This document shows, piece after piece, positions 17,807-26,671 of a stretch of 60,669 bases of DNA (positions are counted from its first letter, which is position 1; each line of letters begins with the position of its first letter). The notes under the pieces were generated by a model. The model ran no database searches, had not been told where the DNA came from, and saw only the letters and a program-made list of their open reading frames with translations. This DNA comes from Planctomycetota bacterium (GTDB lineage Bacteria > Planctomycetota > UBA1135 > GCA-002686595). The translations under genes were made by a program, and so were the position numbers. The stretch is taken from the NCBI GenBank assembly GCA_009691855.1, contig SIAI01000023.1, forward strand, positions 1-60,669. The letters run 5' to 3'.

Positions 17807-18016
17807 ATGCGCGCCCTGGTGATCTTCTCCGAGCGCTTCGGAAGCATGCTCTCGCGCATCTTCCTGACGCTGCTGTACTTCCTCGTGCTCGGACCGTTCG
17901 CGCTCCTGTACCAGCTCGCCGCCGACCCGCTGCGCGTCAAGCCGCAGAAAGACGGCAACTGGGCTGCCTGGGAGGCACGCAACGAGACCCTGGCCGCCGC
18001 GCGAAGGCAGGACTGA
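17807..18016 (+). CDS. small SxtJ-like membrane protein
   Basis: A 69-residue protein: short amphipathic start (RALVIFSERFGSMLSRI), one strong membrane helix (LTLLYFLVLGPFALLYQLA, about 20-38) and a hydrophilic tail beginning DPLRVKPQKDGNW. The pattern hydrophobic helix, P, L-L-Y/M-x-L, then DPLR resembles the C-terminal part of SxtJ-family proteins encoded beside carbamoyltransferases. That family assignment is from memory of the motif. The TGA overlaps the carbamoyltransferase ATG (TGATG), so translation is probably coupled. A GTG at 17705 in the same frame would add 34 residues but they look unlike protein. Confidence 0.7.
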   Translation: MRALVIFSERFGSMLSRIFLTLLYFLVLGPFALLYQLAADPLRVKPQKDGNWAAWEARNETLAAARRQD

Positions 18017-19809
18017 TGAACATCCTCGGACTGTCCTTCTACTACCACGACTCCTCGGCCGCCCTGGTACAGGACGGCAAGCTGGTCGCCGCCGCCGAGG
18101 AGGAGCGCTTCAGCCGCGTCAAGCACGACTCGGGCTTCCCCGGCCTGGCCATCGACTTCGTGTGCAAGCAAGGGCGCATCGCGCTGCACGACGTCGATTA
18201 CGTGGTCTTCTACGAGAAGCCATTCGTCAAGTTCGAGCGCATGCTGCTCTCGGCCATGGCGACCTTCCCGCGCTCCTCGGCCGTTTTCCGCGAGTCGATG
18301 CAGCGCTGGATCTCGGACAAGCTGTGGATCAAGTCGATGATGGCCAAGCGCCTCGACCTCCCGGCCGCGAAGATCCTGTTCTGCGACCACCACATGTCGC
18401 ACGCGGCCTCGAGCTACTTCACCTCGCACTTCAAGGAGTCCGCGATCCTCACGGTCGACGGCGCGGGCGAGTGGTCGACGGCCACCATGGGCGTCGGCAA
18501 GGACAACAAGATCGAGATCCTGAAGGAGCTGCGCTTCCCGCACTCGCTGGGCCTGCTGTACTCGGCCTTCACCGCCTACTGCGGGTTCGAGATCAACGAG
18601 GGCGAGTACAAGCTGATGGGCATGCACCCGTACGGCAAGCCGCGCTTCGTCGACAAGATCTACGAGCTCATCCACGTGGCCGAGGACGGCAGCCTCTGGC
18701 ACGACATGAAGTACTTCGCCTACCACTACTCGCGCGACACGACGCTGACCGAGGCCTTCGGCCAGCACTTCGGCCGCCCGGCGCGCGACCCGAAGGAGGG
18801 CGACAAGTCGCTCGATCCGTACTACTGCGACATGGCCGCCTCGATCCAGAAGGTCACCGAGGAGGTGCTGTTCAAGATGGCCCGCTACCTGCGCAAGGAA
18901 ACGGGTTCGAAGAATTTGTGCCTGGCCGGCGGCGTGGCGCTCAACTCGGTCGCCAACTACAAGATCTGGCACCAGGAGCACATCTTCGACGACATCTATG
19001 TGCACCCGGCACCGGGCGACGACGGCGGCTCGGTGGGCGCGGCCTACTGGGCCTACAACCATCTGCTGAATCAACCGCGCGGCCCGGTGCTGACCACGCC
19101 CTACCTGGGCAGCGAGTACTCCGACGCCGAGATCAAGGCCTTCCTCGACAAGAATTCGATCGCCTACGAGCACATCGGCGACGACGAGAAGTTCTACGAC
19201 TTCGTGGCCAGGAAGCTGGTCGAGGGCGCGGTGTGTGGCTGGTTCCGCGGACGCTTCGAGTGGGGTCCGCGCGCGCTCGGCTCGCGCTCGATCATCGCCG
19301 ACCCGCGCAAGAGCGAGATGAAGGAGAAGCTCAACGCCACGATCAAGTTCCGCGAGGCCTTCCGGCCCTTCGCGCCCTCGGTCACGGTCGAGGCGGCCAA
19401 CGACTTCTTCGACATCCCCGACGCGGCGCGGCACTACCCGGCGCGCTTCATGCTCTACGTGGCGCCCGTGCGCGAGGAGAAGCGCTCGGTCCTGCCGGCG
19501 ATCACGCACGAGGACGGCTCGGGGCGCCTGCAGACGGTGTTCAAGGACGTCTCGCCCGGCTACCACCGCATGATCGAGCGCTTCGGCGAGCTCACCGGCG
19601 TGCCGGTGGTGATGAACACGTCCTTCAACCTGAAGGGCGAGCCGATCGTCGAGGACCCCAGCCACGCCTTCAACACCTTCAGCCTGTCGGGCATGGACTA
19701 CTTGTTCATGAACAACTTCGTCGTGAAGGCCGAGGCGAAGAAGAAGATCGCCGAGACGCGCTTCTCGCTGCGGCACGAGGGCGATTCCGTCACGCAGATG
19801 GTCAGCTGA
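18016..19809 (+). CDS. NodU/TobZ-type carbamoyltransferase
   Basis: Transfers a carbamoyl group from carbamoyl phosphate, via carbamoyl-adenylate, to a hydroxyl of a sugar or small molecule. At 597 residues it is full length. The N-terminal ASKHA-like domain has LGLSFYYHDSSAALV (residues 4-18), the metal-binding CDHHMSHAASSY (123-134) and TVDGAGEW (146-153). The middle carries LAGGVALNSVAN (303-314). The YrdC-like C-terminal domain has GRFEWGPRALGSRSI (412-426), FRPFAPSV (449-456) and MNTSFNLKGEP (533-543). Its neighbours (SxtJ-like protein, SGNH hydrolase with DUF5989, glycosyltransferases) suggest the acceptor is a surface glycan rather than a secreted metabolite. Confidence 0.93.
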   Translation: MNILGLSFYYHDSSAALVQDGKLVAAAEEERFSRVKHDSGFPGLAIDFVCKQGRIALHDVDYVVFYEKPFVKFERMLLSAMATFPRSSAVFRESMQRWISDKLWIKSMMAKRLDLPAAKILFCDHHMSHAASSYFTSHFKESAILTVDGAGEWSTATMGVGKDNKIEILKELRFPHSLGLLYSAFTAYCGFEINEGEYKLMGMHPYGKPRFVDKIYELIHVAEDGSLWHDMKYFAYHYSRDTTLTEAFGQHFGRPARDPKEGDKSLDPYYCDMAASIQKVTEEVLFKMARYLRKETGSKNLCLAGGVALNSVANYKIWHQEHIFDDIYVHPAPGDDGGSVGAAYWAYNHLLNQPRGPVLTTPYLGSEYSDAEIKAFLDKNSIAYEHIGDDEKFYDFVARKLVEGAVCGWFRGRFEWGPRALGSRSIIADPRKSEMKEKLNATIKFREAFRPFAPSVTVEAANDFFDIPDAARHYPARFMLYVAPVREEKRSVLPAITHEDGSGRLQTVFKDVSPGYHRMIERFGELTGVPVVMNTSFNLKGEPIVEDPSHAFNTFSLSGMDYLFMNNFVVKAEAKKKIAETRFSLRHEGDSVTQMVS

Positions 19810-19823
19810 GCCGGAGCCCAACG

Positions 19824-21395
19824 ATGCGCGCCCTCAACGTCCTGCTCGCCTTCGTGGTCAGCCTCGTCATCGGCCTCGCCGTGCTCGAGCTCGGCCTGCG
19901 CTTCATCCCTGGCTTCGCGCCGCCGCCCACGCTCAACACCTTCGACAAGGACACGGGCTGGGCCAAGGTCCCGGGGAAGTCGATCACGCGGCGGGTCGGC
20001 ACCGAGCGCATCCACTTCGACATCAACGAGCACGGCCTGCGCGACGACGAGGACGTCGGTCCGGGCAAGGATGCCGACGCGTTCCGCGTGCTCATGCTCG
20101 GCGATTCGTTCGTGCTCGGCTACACCGTCAACCGAACGGACCTGTTCGTCGATCAGCTCGAGGGCTGGTGGAAGAGCGAGGGCCGCCGCGTCGACGTGGT
20201 CAACACCGGCACCGAGGGCTGGTCCACCGACCAGGAGGTGAGCTGGTTCCTGGAGAACGCCCGGGCCTACGAGCCCAACCTGGTGCTCTTGTTCCCCTAC
20301 GAGAACGACATCTACTGGAACGGCCAGGCGAGCTACGCGAACGGCATCGCCAAGCCGCTCTTTCCGCTCGAGGGCCTTTACGAGAAGCGCGAGCTGCAGG
20401 AGCCGCGCAAAAAGGGTGTGCTCGAGTCCTCGGCCACGGTGTCGTTCCTCAAGCGCATGGTCGGCTGGCTGGGCGCCCTGGCCGGCAAGGTTCCACCGAT
20501 GAACCCCGAGTTCCGCGTGCTGCTGAACGACCCGCCGAGCGACTATGCCGACTGGTGCAAGCGCACCGGGTGCGCGCTGGCGAACCTGCGCGACGCCTGC
20601 GCCGCGCTGCCGCAGAAGCCGAAGCTCTACGTGTGCCCGATCCCGAGCAAGAGCGCGATCGATCCACAGGAGCGCGAGTTCTTCCGCAAGTGGAACCTCG
20701 GTCTCAACGGCCTGGACGACAACAAGTGGTCCCCGGACCGGCCCGTCGAGCTGTTCCTCCAGCTCGCCGCGAAGCTCGCCATCCCGACGCTCGACCCGCG
20801 CGCGGCCCTCGCGGATGCGACGAAGAGAAACGGCAAGCTCTACTACGAGGAAGACGTGGAGTGGCACTTCAACGCCGCCGGCAACCTGGCCTTCGCCCAG
20901 TGGCTGCACGACGAGCTCGATCGTCGGGAAGAGGCCCTGCCCGCCGCGCGGAATCAGGGCCAGATCGCGACCCAGGCCAGCTCCAGCGCCGGCCTGCCGA
21001 CCTTCGTGTACGTCTTCGCCGCGCTGTGGACCCTGCTGGGCACGGCCTTCTGCGTGACCTACCCCAAGGAGCCGAAGCTGCGCTCGGTGCTCTCCGTCGG
21101 CGGGATGCTGGCGGTTGTGTTCACGATCGTGCTCGGCGGCGGACACCTCACGCGCCTGATCCCGCACCAGTACATGCCCTGGATCACCGGCGGCTTCGTC
21201 GTCATCGTGCTGGGCTTCGTGGCCTACAAGCTCGGCCGGCGCCTGGCCACGGTGGCCGAGCTGCTGCGCTCCTTCACCCTGCGCGGGCACTGGTACCTGA
21301 TGCCGCTGATCGTGGTGCTGCTGACGATCGGCAGCCTCCTGGTCGTGGCGGCGAGCTCGCCGCTGATCGCGCCCTTCATCTACACGCTCTTCTGA
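19824..21395 (+). CDS. SGNH/GDSL-type hydrolase with C-terminal membrane region and fused DUF5989-type segment
   Basis: A 523-residue protein. A signal-anchor helix (residues 5-25) precedes an SGNH-fold domain with the nucleophile Ser95 in MLGDSFVLG, the block III Asn161 in FPYENDIYWN, and His348 in DVEWHFNAAG. Such domains are esterases or acetyltransferases acting on polysaccharide acyl groups. Residues 385-523 hold about four membrane helices. The last 45 residues (from ELLRSFTLRGHWYLMP to the end APFIYTLF) look like a complete DUF5989 protein, normally a separate gene of about 50 residues. It starts 14 bases after the carbamoyltransferase stop. Confidence 0.82.
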   Translation: MRALNVLLAFVVSLVIGLAVLELGLRFIPGFAPPPTLNTFDKDTGWAKVPGKSITRRVGTERIHFDINEHGLRDDEDVGPGKDADAFRVLMLGDSFVLGYTVNRTDLFVDQLEGWWKSEGRRVDVVNTGTEGWSTDQEVSWFLENARAYEPNLVLLFPYENDIYWNGQASYANGIAKPLFPLEGLYEKRELQEPRKKGVLESSATVSFLKRMVGWLGALAGKVPPMNPEFRVLLNDPPSDYADWCKRTGCALANLRDACAALPQKPKLYVCPIPSKSAIDPQEREFFRKWNLGLNGLDDNKWSPDRPVELFLQLAAKLAIPTLDPRAALADATKRNGKLYYEEDVEWHFNAAGNLAFAQWLHDELDRREEALPAARNQGQIATQASSSAGLPTFVYVFAALWTLLGTAFCVTYPKEPKLRSVLSVGGMLAVVFTIVLGGGHLTRLIPHQYMPWITGGFVVIVLGFVAYKLGRRLATVAELLRSFTLRGHWYLMPLIVVLLTIGSLLVVAASSPLIAPFIYTLF

Positions 21396-21487
21396 GCGCG
21401 CAGGCGGACGGCCGCGGCCCAGCTGCACAGCTCCGCGCGCACGGGCGGGCGAAAGCCTTTCCGCCTGTTCCCCCGCGGCCAGGCGGG

Positions 21488-21493
21488 TATCTT
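21488..21493 (+). promoter_or_regulatory. possible -10 element for the two 43-residue proteins
   Basis: TATCTT lies 28 bases upstream of the ATG at 21521, inside the 125-base gap after the SGNH gene. No clear -35 is visible. It may give the two small genes a separate transcript. Confidence 0.3.
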
Positions 21494-21520
21494 CATGGGT
21501 GCCCCGCGCGGGCCACCGCC

Positions 21521-21652
21521 ATGAAGGCGTTCCTCAAAGAATACGGGCTCTGGATCGCGATCCCGTTCCTGCTCGTCACCCTCGCCATCGTCGCCTCCCT
21601 GTGGCTGATGGGCGGCGATGGAGCCTCGCCCTTCGCCTACAACATCCAATGA
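21521..21652 (+). CDS. DUF5989-like 43-residue membrane protein, copy 1
   Basis: A Lys-containing start (MKAFLKEYGLW), one membrane helix (IAIPFLLVTLAIVASLWLM) and a short tail GGDGASPFAYNIQ. The layout and the xPFxY ending match the end of the upstream SGNH protein (APFIYTLF), pointing to the DUF5989/SxtK-like group of small proteins found next to carbamoyltransferases. The stop TGA overlaps the next gene's ATG (ATGA), and the next gene is a clear duplicate. Confidence 0.72.
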   Translation: MKAFLKEYGLWIAIPFLLVTLAIVASLWLMGGDGASPFAYNIQ

Positions 21653-21780
21653 AGGCCTTCCTCAAAGAGTACTGGCTGTGGATCCTGATCCCGTTCTTTT
21701 TGGTCGCCGGCGCGATCACGGTCGCGCTGGTGATGATGAGTAGCGACGGGGCCTCGCCCTTCGTCTACAACATCTACTAG
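21649..21780 (+). CDS. DUF5989-like 43-residue membrane protein, copy 2
   Basis: Same length as copy 1 and identical at 29 of 43 aligned positions, with MKAFLKEY at the start and DGASPFVYNIY at the end. The membrane helix differs more (ILIPFFLVAGAITVALVMM), as expected for a tandem duplicate that keeps its ends. It begins within the ATGA overlap, so both are probably made in matched amounts. Function unknown; a small subunit of the carbamoyltransferase or SGNH complex is an inference. Confidence 0.72.
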   Translation: MKAFLKEYWLWILIPFFLVAGAITVALVMMSSDGASPFVYNIY

Positions 21781-21945
21781 CGTGCAGCCGCTCTCCGGCG
21801 CGGGCGAGTGCCCGCAACCCGAGCGGTCCGAAGGGTCTTCCCTTTCCGTCCTCTGCGCCTCTGGTTTTCCCTCTGCGTTCGCTGCGTTTCGCCGAGGCCT
21901 GCGGCCAAAATTGCGCCGGGCGCGCCAAAGCTTCGCACGAGTTCC
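21781..21945. other. intergenic stretch with weak CTCTGCG-type repeat
   Basis: No gene is seen between the two convergent transcripts. Bases 21830-21900 contain GTCCTCTGCGCCTCTGG and CCCTCTGCGTTCGCTGCG, similar in style to the CTCCGCG repeats at 3531-3662 and 38649-38755 but without a clear inverted partner. No convincing terminator with a T-run was found. Confidence 0.35.
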
Positions 21946-22860
21946 TCAGAGCCGCAGGAACTCGCGGTAGCGCTTGCTCATCGGCGCCAGCGGGTCCGCG
22001 GCTCGCCCGCGCGCGCGCCGCGCGAGCTGCGTGACGAGCCAGTCGAGGTAGGTGAGGCTCACGCAGGCCTTCAGCCACCAGCCGCCCGAGCGCCCGAAGT
22101 GCTTGCGGTAGTAGCGCAGGCGATCGCGCTGCCACACCGCCAGGAAGTCCTTGAACTTCGAGGTCGAGCCGCCGACGTGGTGCAGCACCGTGGCCTCGGC
22201 CAGGTAGTGCGTCTGCCAGCCGGCCGCGTGCATGCGCCAGGCGAGATCGACGTCGTTGTAGAACAGCCACAGCTCCTCGTCGAACAGCCCGACCTGCTCG
22301 AGCACCGCCTTGCGCAGGAGCAGCACCGCCGCGGGCGGCTGGTCGACGTCGCGCGAGCTCTGCTGGTCCCAGGCGCGCATGAAGTAGCGCTCGAGCTCGC
22401 GCGAGTGCGGGAACCAGCGCTCGAGCGGGGTCGAGAAGAAGAGCGCCGTCTTGAGCGTGGGGAACTCCTGCACCGTGCGCTGGGTCGAGCCGTCGCGGTG
22501 CACCAGGCGCGGCGCGACCGCGGCGTGCTGCGGGTGCTCCTCCATGAAGCGCAGCATGCGCGCGATGGCCTCGGGCGCGACCTCGGTGTCGGTGTTCAAG
22601 AGCAGCACGTACTCGCCGCGCGCGACGCGCATGCCCTGATTCGAGCCGCGCGCGAAGCCCTCGTTCTTCTCGTTGGCGATCAGGCGCACCTCGGGATGCA
22701 CGGCGCGCAGGTACTCGAGCGAGCCATCGGTGCTGCCGTTCTCGACCACGATCACCTCGCATGCCGGCTTCTCGGCCGCGGCCAGGTGGCGCAGGCAAGC
22801 GGCAAGGTAGTCCTTCGTGTTCCACGAGGGGATCACGACCGAGAGCACGGGCGCACTCAT
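21946..22860 (-). CDS. GT2 family glycosyltransferase (rhamnosyltransferase-like)
   Basis: Cytosolic or membrane-associated glycosyltransferase of 304 residues. GT-A fold features: LSVVIPSWNTKDYLAACL (residues 5-22), VIVVENGSTDGS, NEGFARGSNQGM, LLLNTDTEV (the DXD site) and the acceptor-side ELWLFYNDVDLAWRMHAAG. The C-terminal part with KFKDFLAVWQRDRLRYYRKHFG is typical of the rhamnosyltransferase-like subgroup in polysaccharide loci. The ATG at 22860 overlaps the TGA of the upstream GT4 gene (ATGA), so the two are coupled. Confidence 0.88.
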   Translation of the reverse strand: MSAPVLSVVIPSWNTKDYLAACLRHLAAAEKPACEVIVVENGSTDGSLEYLRAVHPEVRLIANEKNEGFARGSNQGMRVARGEYVLLLNTDTEVAPEAIARMLRFMEEHPQHAAVAPRLVHRDGSTQRTVQEFPTLKTALFFSTPLERWFPHSRELERYFMRAWDQQSSRDVDQPPAAVLLLRKAVLEQVGLFDEELWLFYNDVDLAWRMHAAGWQTHYLAEATVLHHVGGSTSKFKDFLAVWQRDRLRYYRKHFGRSGGWWLKACVSLTYLDWLVTQLARRARGRAADPLAPMSKRYREFLRL

Positions 22861-24047
22861 GCCTGCACCTCGCGTCCCGCGCGCTCGGCGCACACGAGCT
22901 GGTACAGCTGCTCCAGGCGCGTGGCCAGCGTCTCGGCACCGTGCGTCTTCGTCACGCGCAGACGCGCGCGTTCGCCCATGGCGCGCGCCTCGCCGCGGTT
23001 CGTGAGCAGCTTGTCGAGCGCGAAGGCGAGCTCCTCATCGCTCGTCCCCACGAGCCCCGTACGCTCGTGCACCACCAGCTCGGGCACGCCGCCCACCGCG
23101 CGCGCCACCACGGGCAGCGCCGCCGCGGCGGCCTCGATCAGCGCCACGGGCAGGCCCTCGCTGCGCGAGGTCAGGAGCAGCGCGTCGAGTGCGGACAGCA
23201 CGTCCGGCATGTCCTCGCGCGCGCCGAGGAGGTGCACGCGCGCACGCAGGGCCTCGGGCAGCGCGCCGATCCCGCGCTCCAGCGCACGGCGCTCGGCCCC
23301 GTCGCCGACGTAGACCAGCTGCAGGCCCGCGTGGTGCCCGGCGATGGTCTGGAACACGCCCAGCGCGCGCAGCGGCTCCTTGACCTCGGCCAGGCGGCCC
23401 ACCAGGCCCACCAGGAAGTCACTCTCCTTGGCGCCGACGAAGGCGCGCAGCGCCCGCGCGCCGCTCGTGCGCTCCTCGCGCGACAAGGAAAGCAGCGCCG
23501 CGAGCTCGATCCCGGGCTGGATCACGACCAGCTTGTCTTCCCCCACCACGCCCAGGCGCAGCAGATCGTCGGCGGTGGCATGGGACACGGCCACGATGCG
23601 GTCCGTGTCCTGCGCCAGGCGCCTCTCGGCCGCCACCAGGCGCGCCGAGAGCAGCGCGGGGAAATAGCCCTCGAGCACGTGCCCGTGGAAGGTGTGCACG
23701 CGCGCGAGTCGCACGAAGCCGCGCCCGCGCGCCGCCGCGCGCCCCAGCGCGCCGGCCTTCGAGGCGTGGGTGTGCAACACATCCGGGCGGAAGGCGGCGA
23801 GTTCGTGCCGCAGGCGGCGCGCCACGAACAGGTCGCGCACCGAGGGCCCGCGCTGCAGCCCCTCCACGCGCACCACGTCCACGCCGCGCGCGCGCAGCAC
23901 GTCGAACAGATCGCCCTCGCCCGGCTCGGAGCGCCCGGCGAAGAGCCGCAGCTCGTGCCCGCGCGCGACCAGCAGGGGATCCGAGGCCAGCGCCTGGCGC
24001 GCCGGACCGCCCAGGTTCAGCCGCGTGAGCACGCGCGCGATGCGCAT
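22857..24047 (-). CDS. GT4 family glycosyltransferase
   Basis: A 396-residue GT-B fold enzyme that uses a nucleotide sugar to extend a glycan. The N-terminal domain has a Gly-rich LTRLNLGGPARQAL loop and LHTHASKAGALGR. The C-terminal domain holds LVGLVGRLAEVKEPLRAL, YVGDGAER, and the donor-binding LLTSRSEGLPVALIEAAAAALPVV with the E-x7-E pattern. ATG start. It lies 61 bases after the DUF5658 gene and runs directly into the GT2 gene, facing the carbamoyltransferase cluster. Confidence 0.9.
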   Translation of the reverse strand: MRIARVLTRLNLGGPARQALASDPLLVARGHELRLFAGRSEPGEGDLFDVLRARGVDVVRVEGLQRGPSVRDLFVARRLRHELAAFRPDVLHTHASKAGALGRAAARGRGFVRLARVHTFHGHVLEGYFPALLSARLVAAERRLAQDTDRIVAVSHATADDLLRLGVVGEDKLVVIQPGIELAALLSLSREERTSGARALRAFVGAKESDFLVGLVGRLAEVKEPLRALGVFQTIAGHHAGLQLVYVGDGAERRALERGIGALPEALRARVHLLGAREDMPDVLSALDALLLTSRSEGLPVALIEAAAAALPVVARAVGGVPELVVHERTGLVGTSDEELAFALDKLLTNRGEARAMGERARLRVTKTHGAETLATRLEQLYQLVCAERAGREVQA

Positions 24048-24108
24048 CAGGAATCCACGTCCGCGCCGCCGGCGGCGAGATGGAAGGCGAGCGCGCGCAG
24101 CGGCGCGC

Positions 24109-24624
24109 TCAATCCACGCGGAACAGCAGCAGGTGATAGGCGACCAGGCACGTGTAGGTCCCGGCAGCCGTCCACAGTCCGATGCGAGCCAGGTGGAAGT
24201 TCTTGTGGACGGCGAGCACGATCAGGGCCAGGCCGATCAGGATCGACTTCATGAACACGAAGTTCCAGCGCCCGGTTCCGAGCAGCACCTTGGCCACCGG
24301 GTTCAGCTCGACCCCGCCCGCCTGCAGGTGCACGAGGGTGAAGAAGCTGTCGCCGATGTTCATCAGCGCGACCCACAGCACCACCAGGAACAGCCGGCGG
24401 CCGTAGACATCGACGAAGCTGCCCTCGCGTTCCGTCGTGCGCCGCGGACCTTGGCGCCGGCCGCCGAACAGCGCGTAGCGCGAGAAGCGCGGGGTGGGAT
24501 GCTTGCGCCGATCCGGGCCGCGATAGACGAAGCTCGGCGGCGGGATGACCTGGGTGCCGGGGCCGCTCATGGACCGGGGCCCTATCGTCCCCCCCTGCGG
24601 CAGACTGTACGGAGCCTCGCTCAT
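24109..24624 (-). CDS. DUF5658 family membrane protein
   Basis: A 171-residue protein of unknown function. The first 75 residues are hydrophilic and Pro/Arg-rich (FVYRGPDRRK, FGGRRQGPRR). Three to four membrane helices follow: LFLVVLWVALMNIGDSFFTL with the family-like GDSFFTL-x5-GGVELNP segment, FVFMKSILIGLALIVLAV, and IGLWTAAGTYTCLVAYHLLL. The ATG at 24624 directly abuts the acs stop codon, so it is probably in an operon with acs. Confidence 0.75.
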   Translation of the reverse strand: MSEAPYSLPQGGTIGPRSMSGPGTQVIPPPSFVYRGPDRRKHPTPRFSRYALFGGRRQGPRRTTEREGSFVDVYGRRLFLVVLWVALMNIGDSFFTLVHLQAGGVELNPVAKVLLGTGRWNFVFMKSILIGLALIVLAVHKNFHLARIGLWTAAGTYTCLVAYHLLLFRVD

Positions 24625-26577
<1,953 letters not shown>

Positions 26578-26585
26578 GGGCGTAC

Positions 26586-26591
26586 AGGTTA
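26586..26591 (-). promoter_or_regulatory. possible -10 element of acs
   Basis: TAACCT read on the minus strand, 8 bases before the acs ATG. With no Shine-Dalgarno between them, the transcript could be nearly leaderless. The divergent gene at 26672 has a similar TACGGT (26659-26664) 7 bases before its GTG. Confidence 0.25.
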
Positions 26592-26671
26592 GCCGAGGGG
26601 CTCGCGACGGACGAGGGCGCGGGCGCCCAGGCCGGTAGTCGCCCCGGATCGAGGCGGATACGGTACCTGTC

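Noticed and set aside
17761..19821. A 686-codon minus-strand frame opposite the carbamoyltransferase
   Set aside because: Product is Val/Leu/His/Arg-rich and lacks family features; the plus-strand gene is certain.
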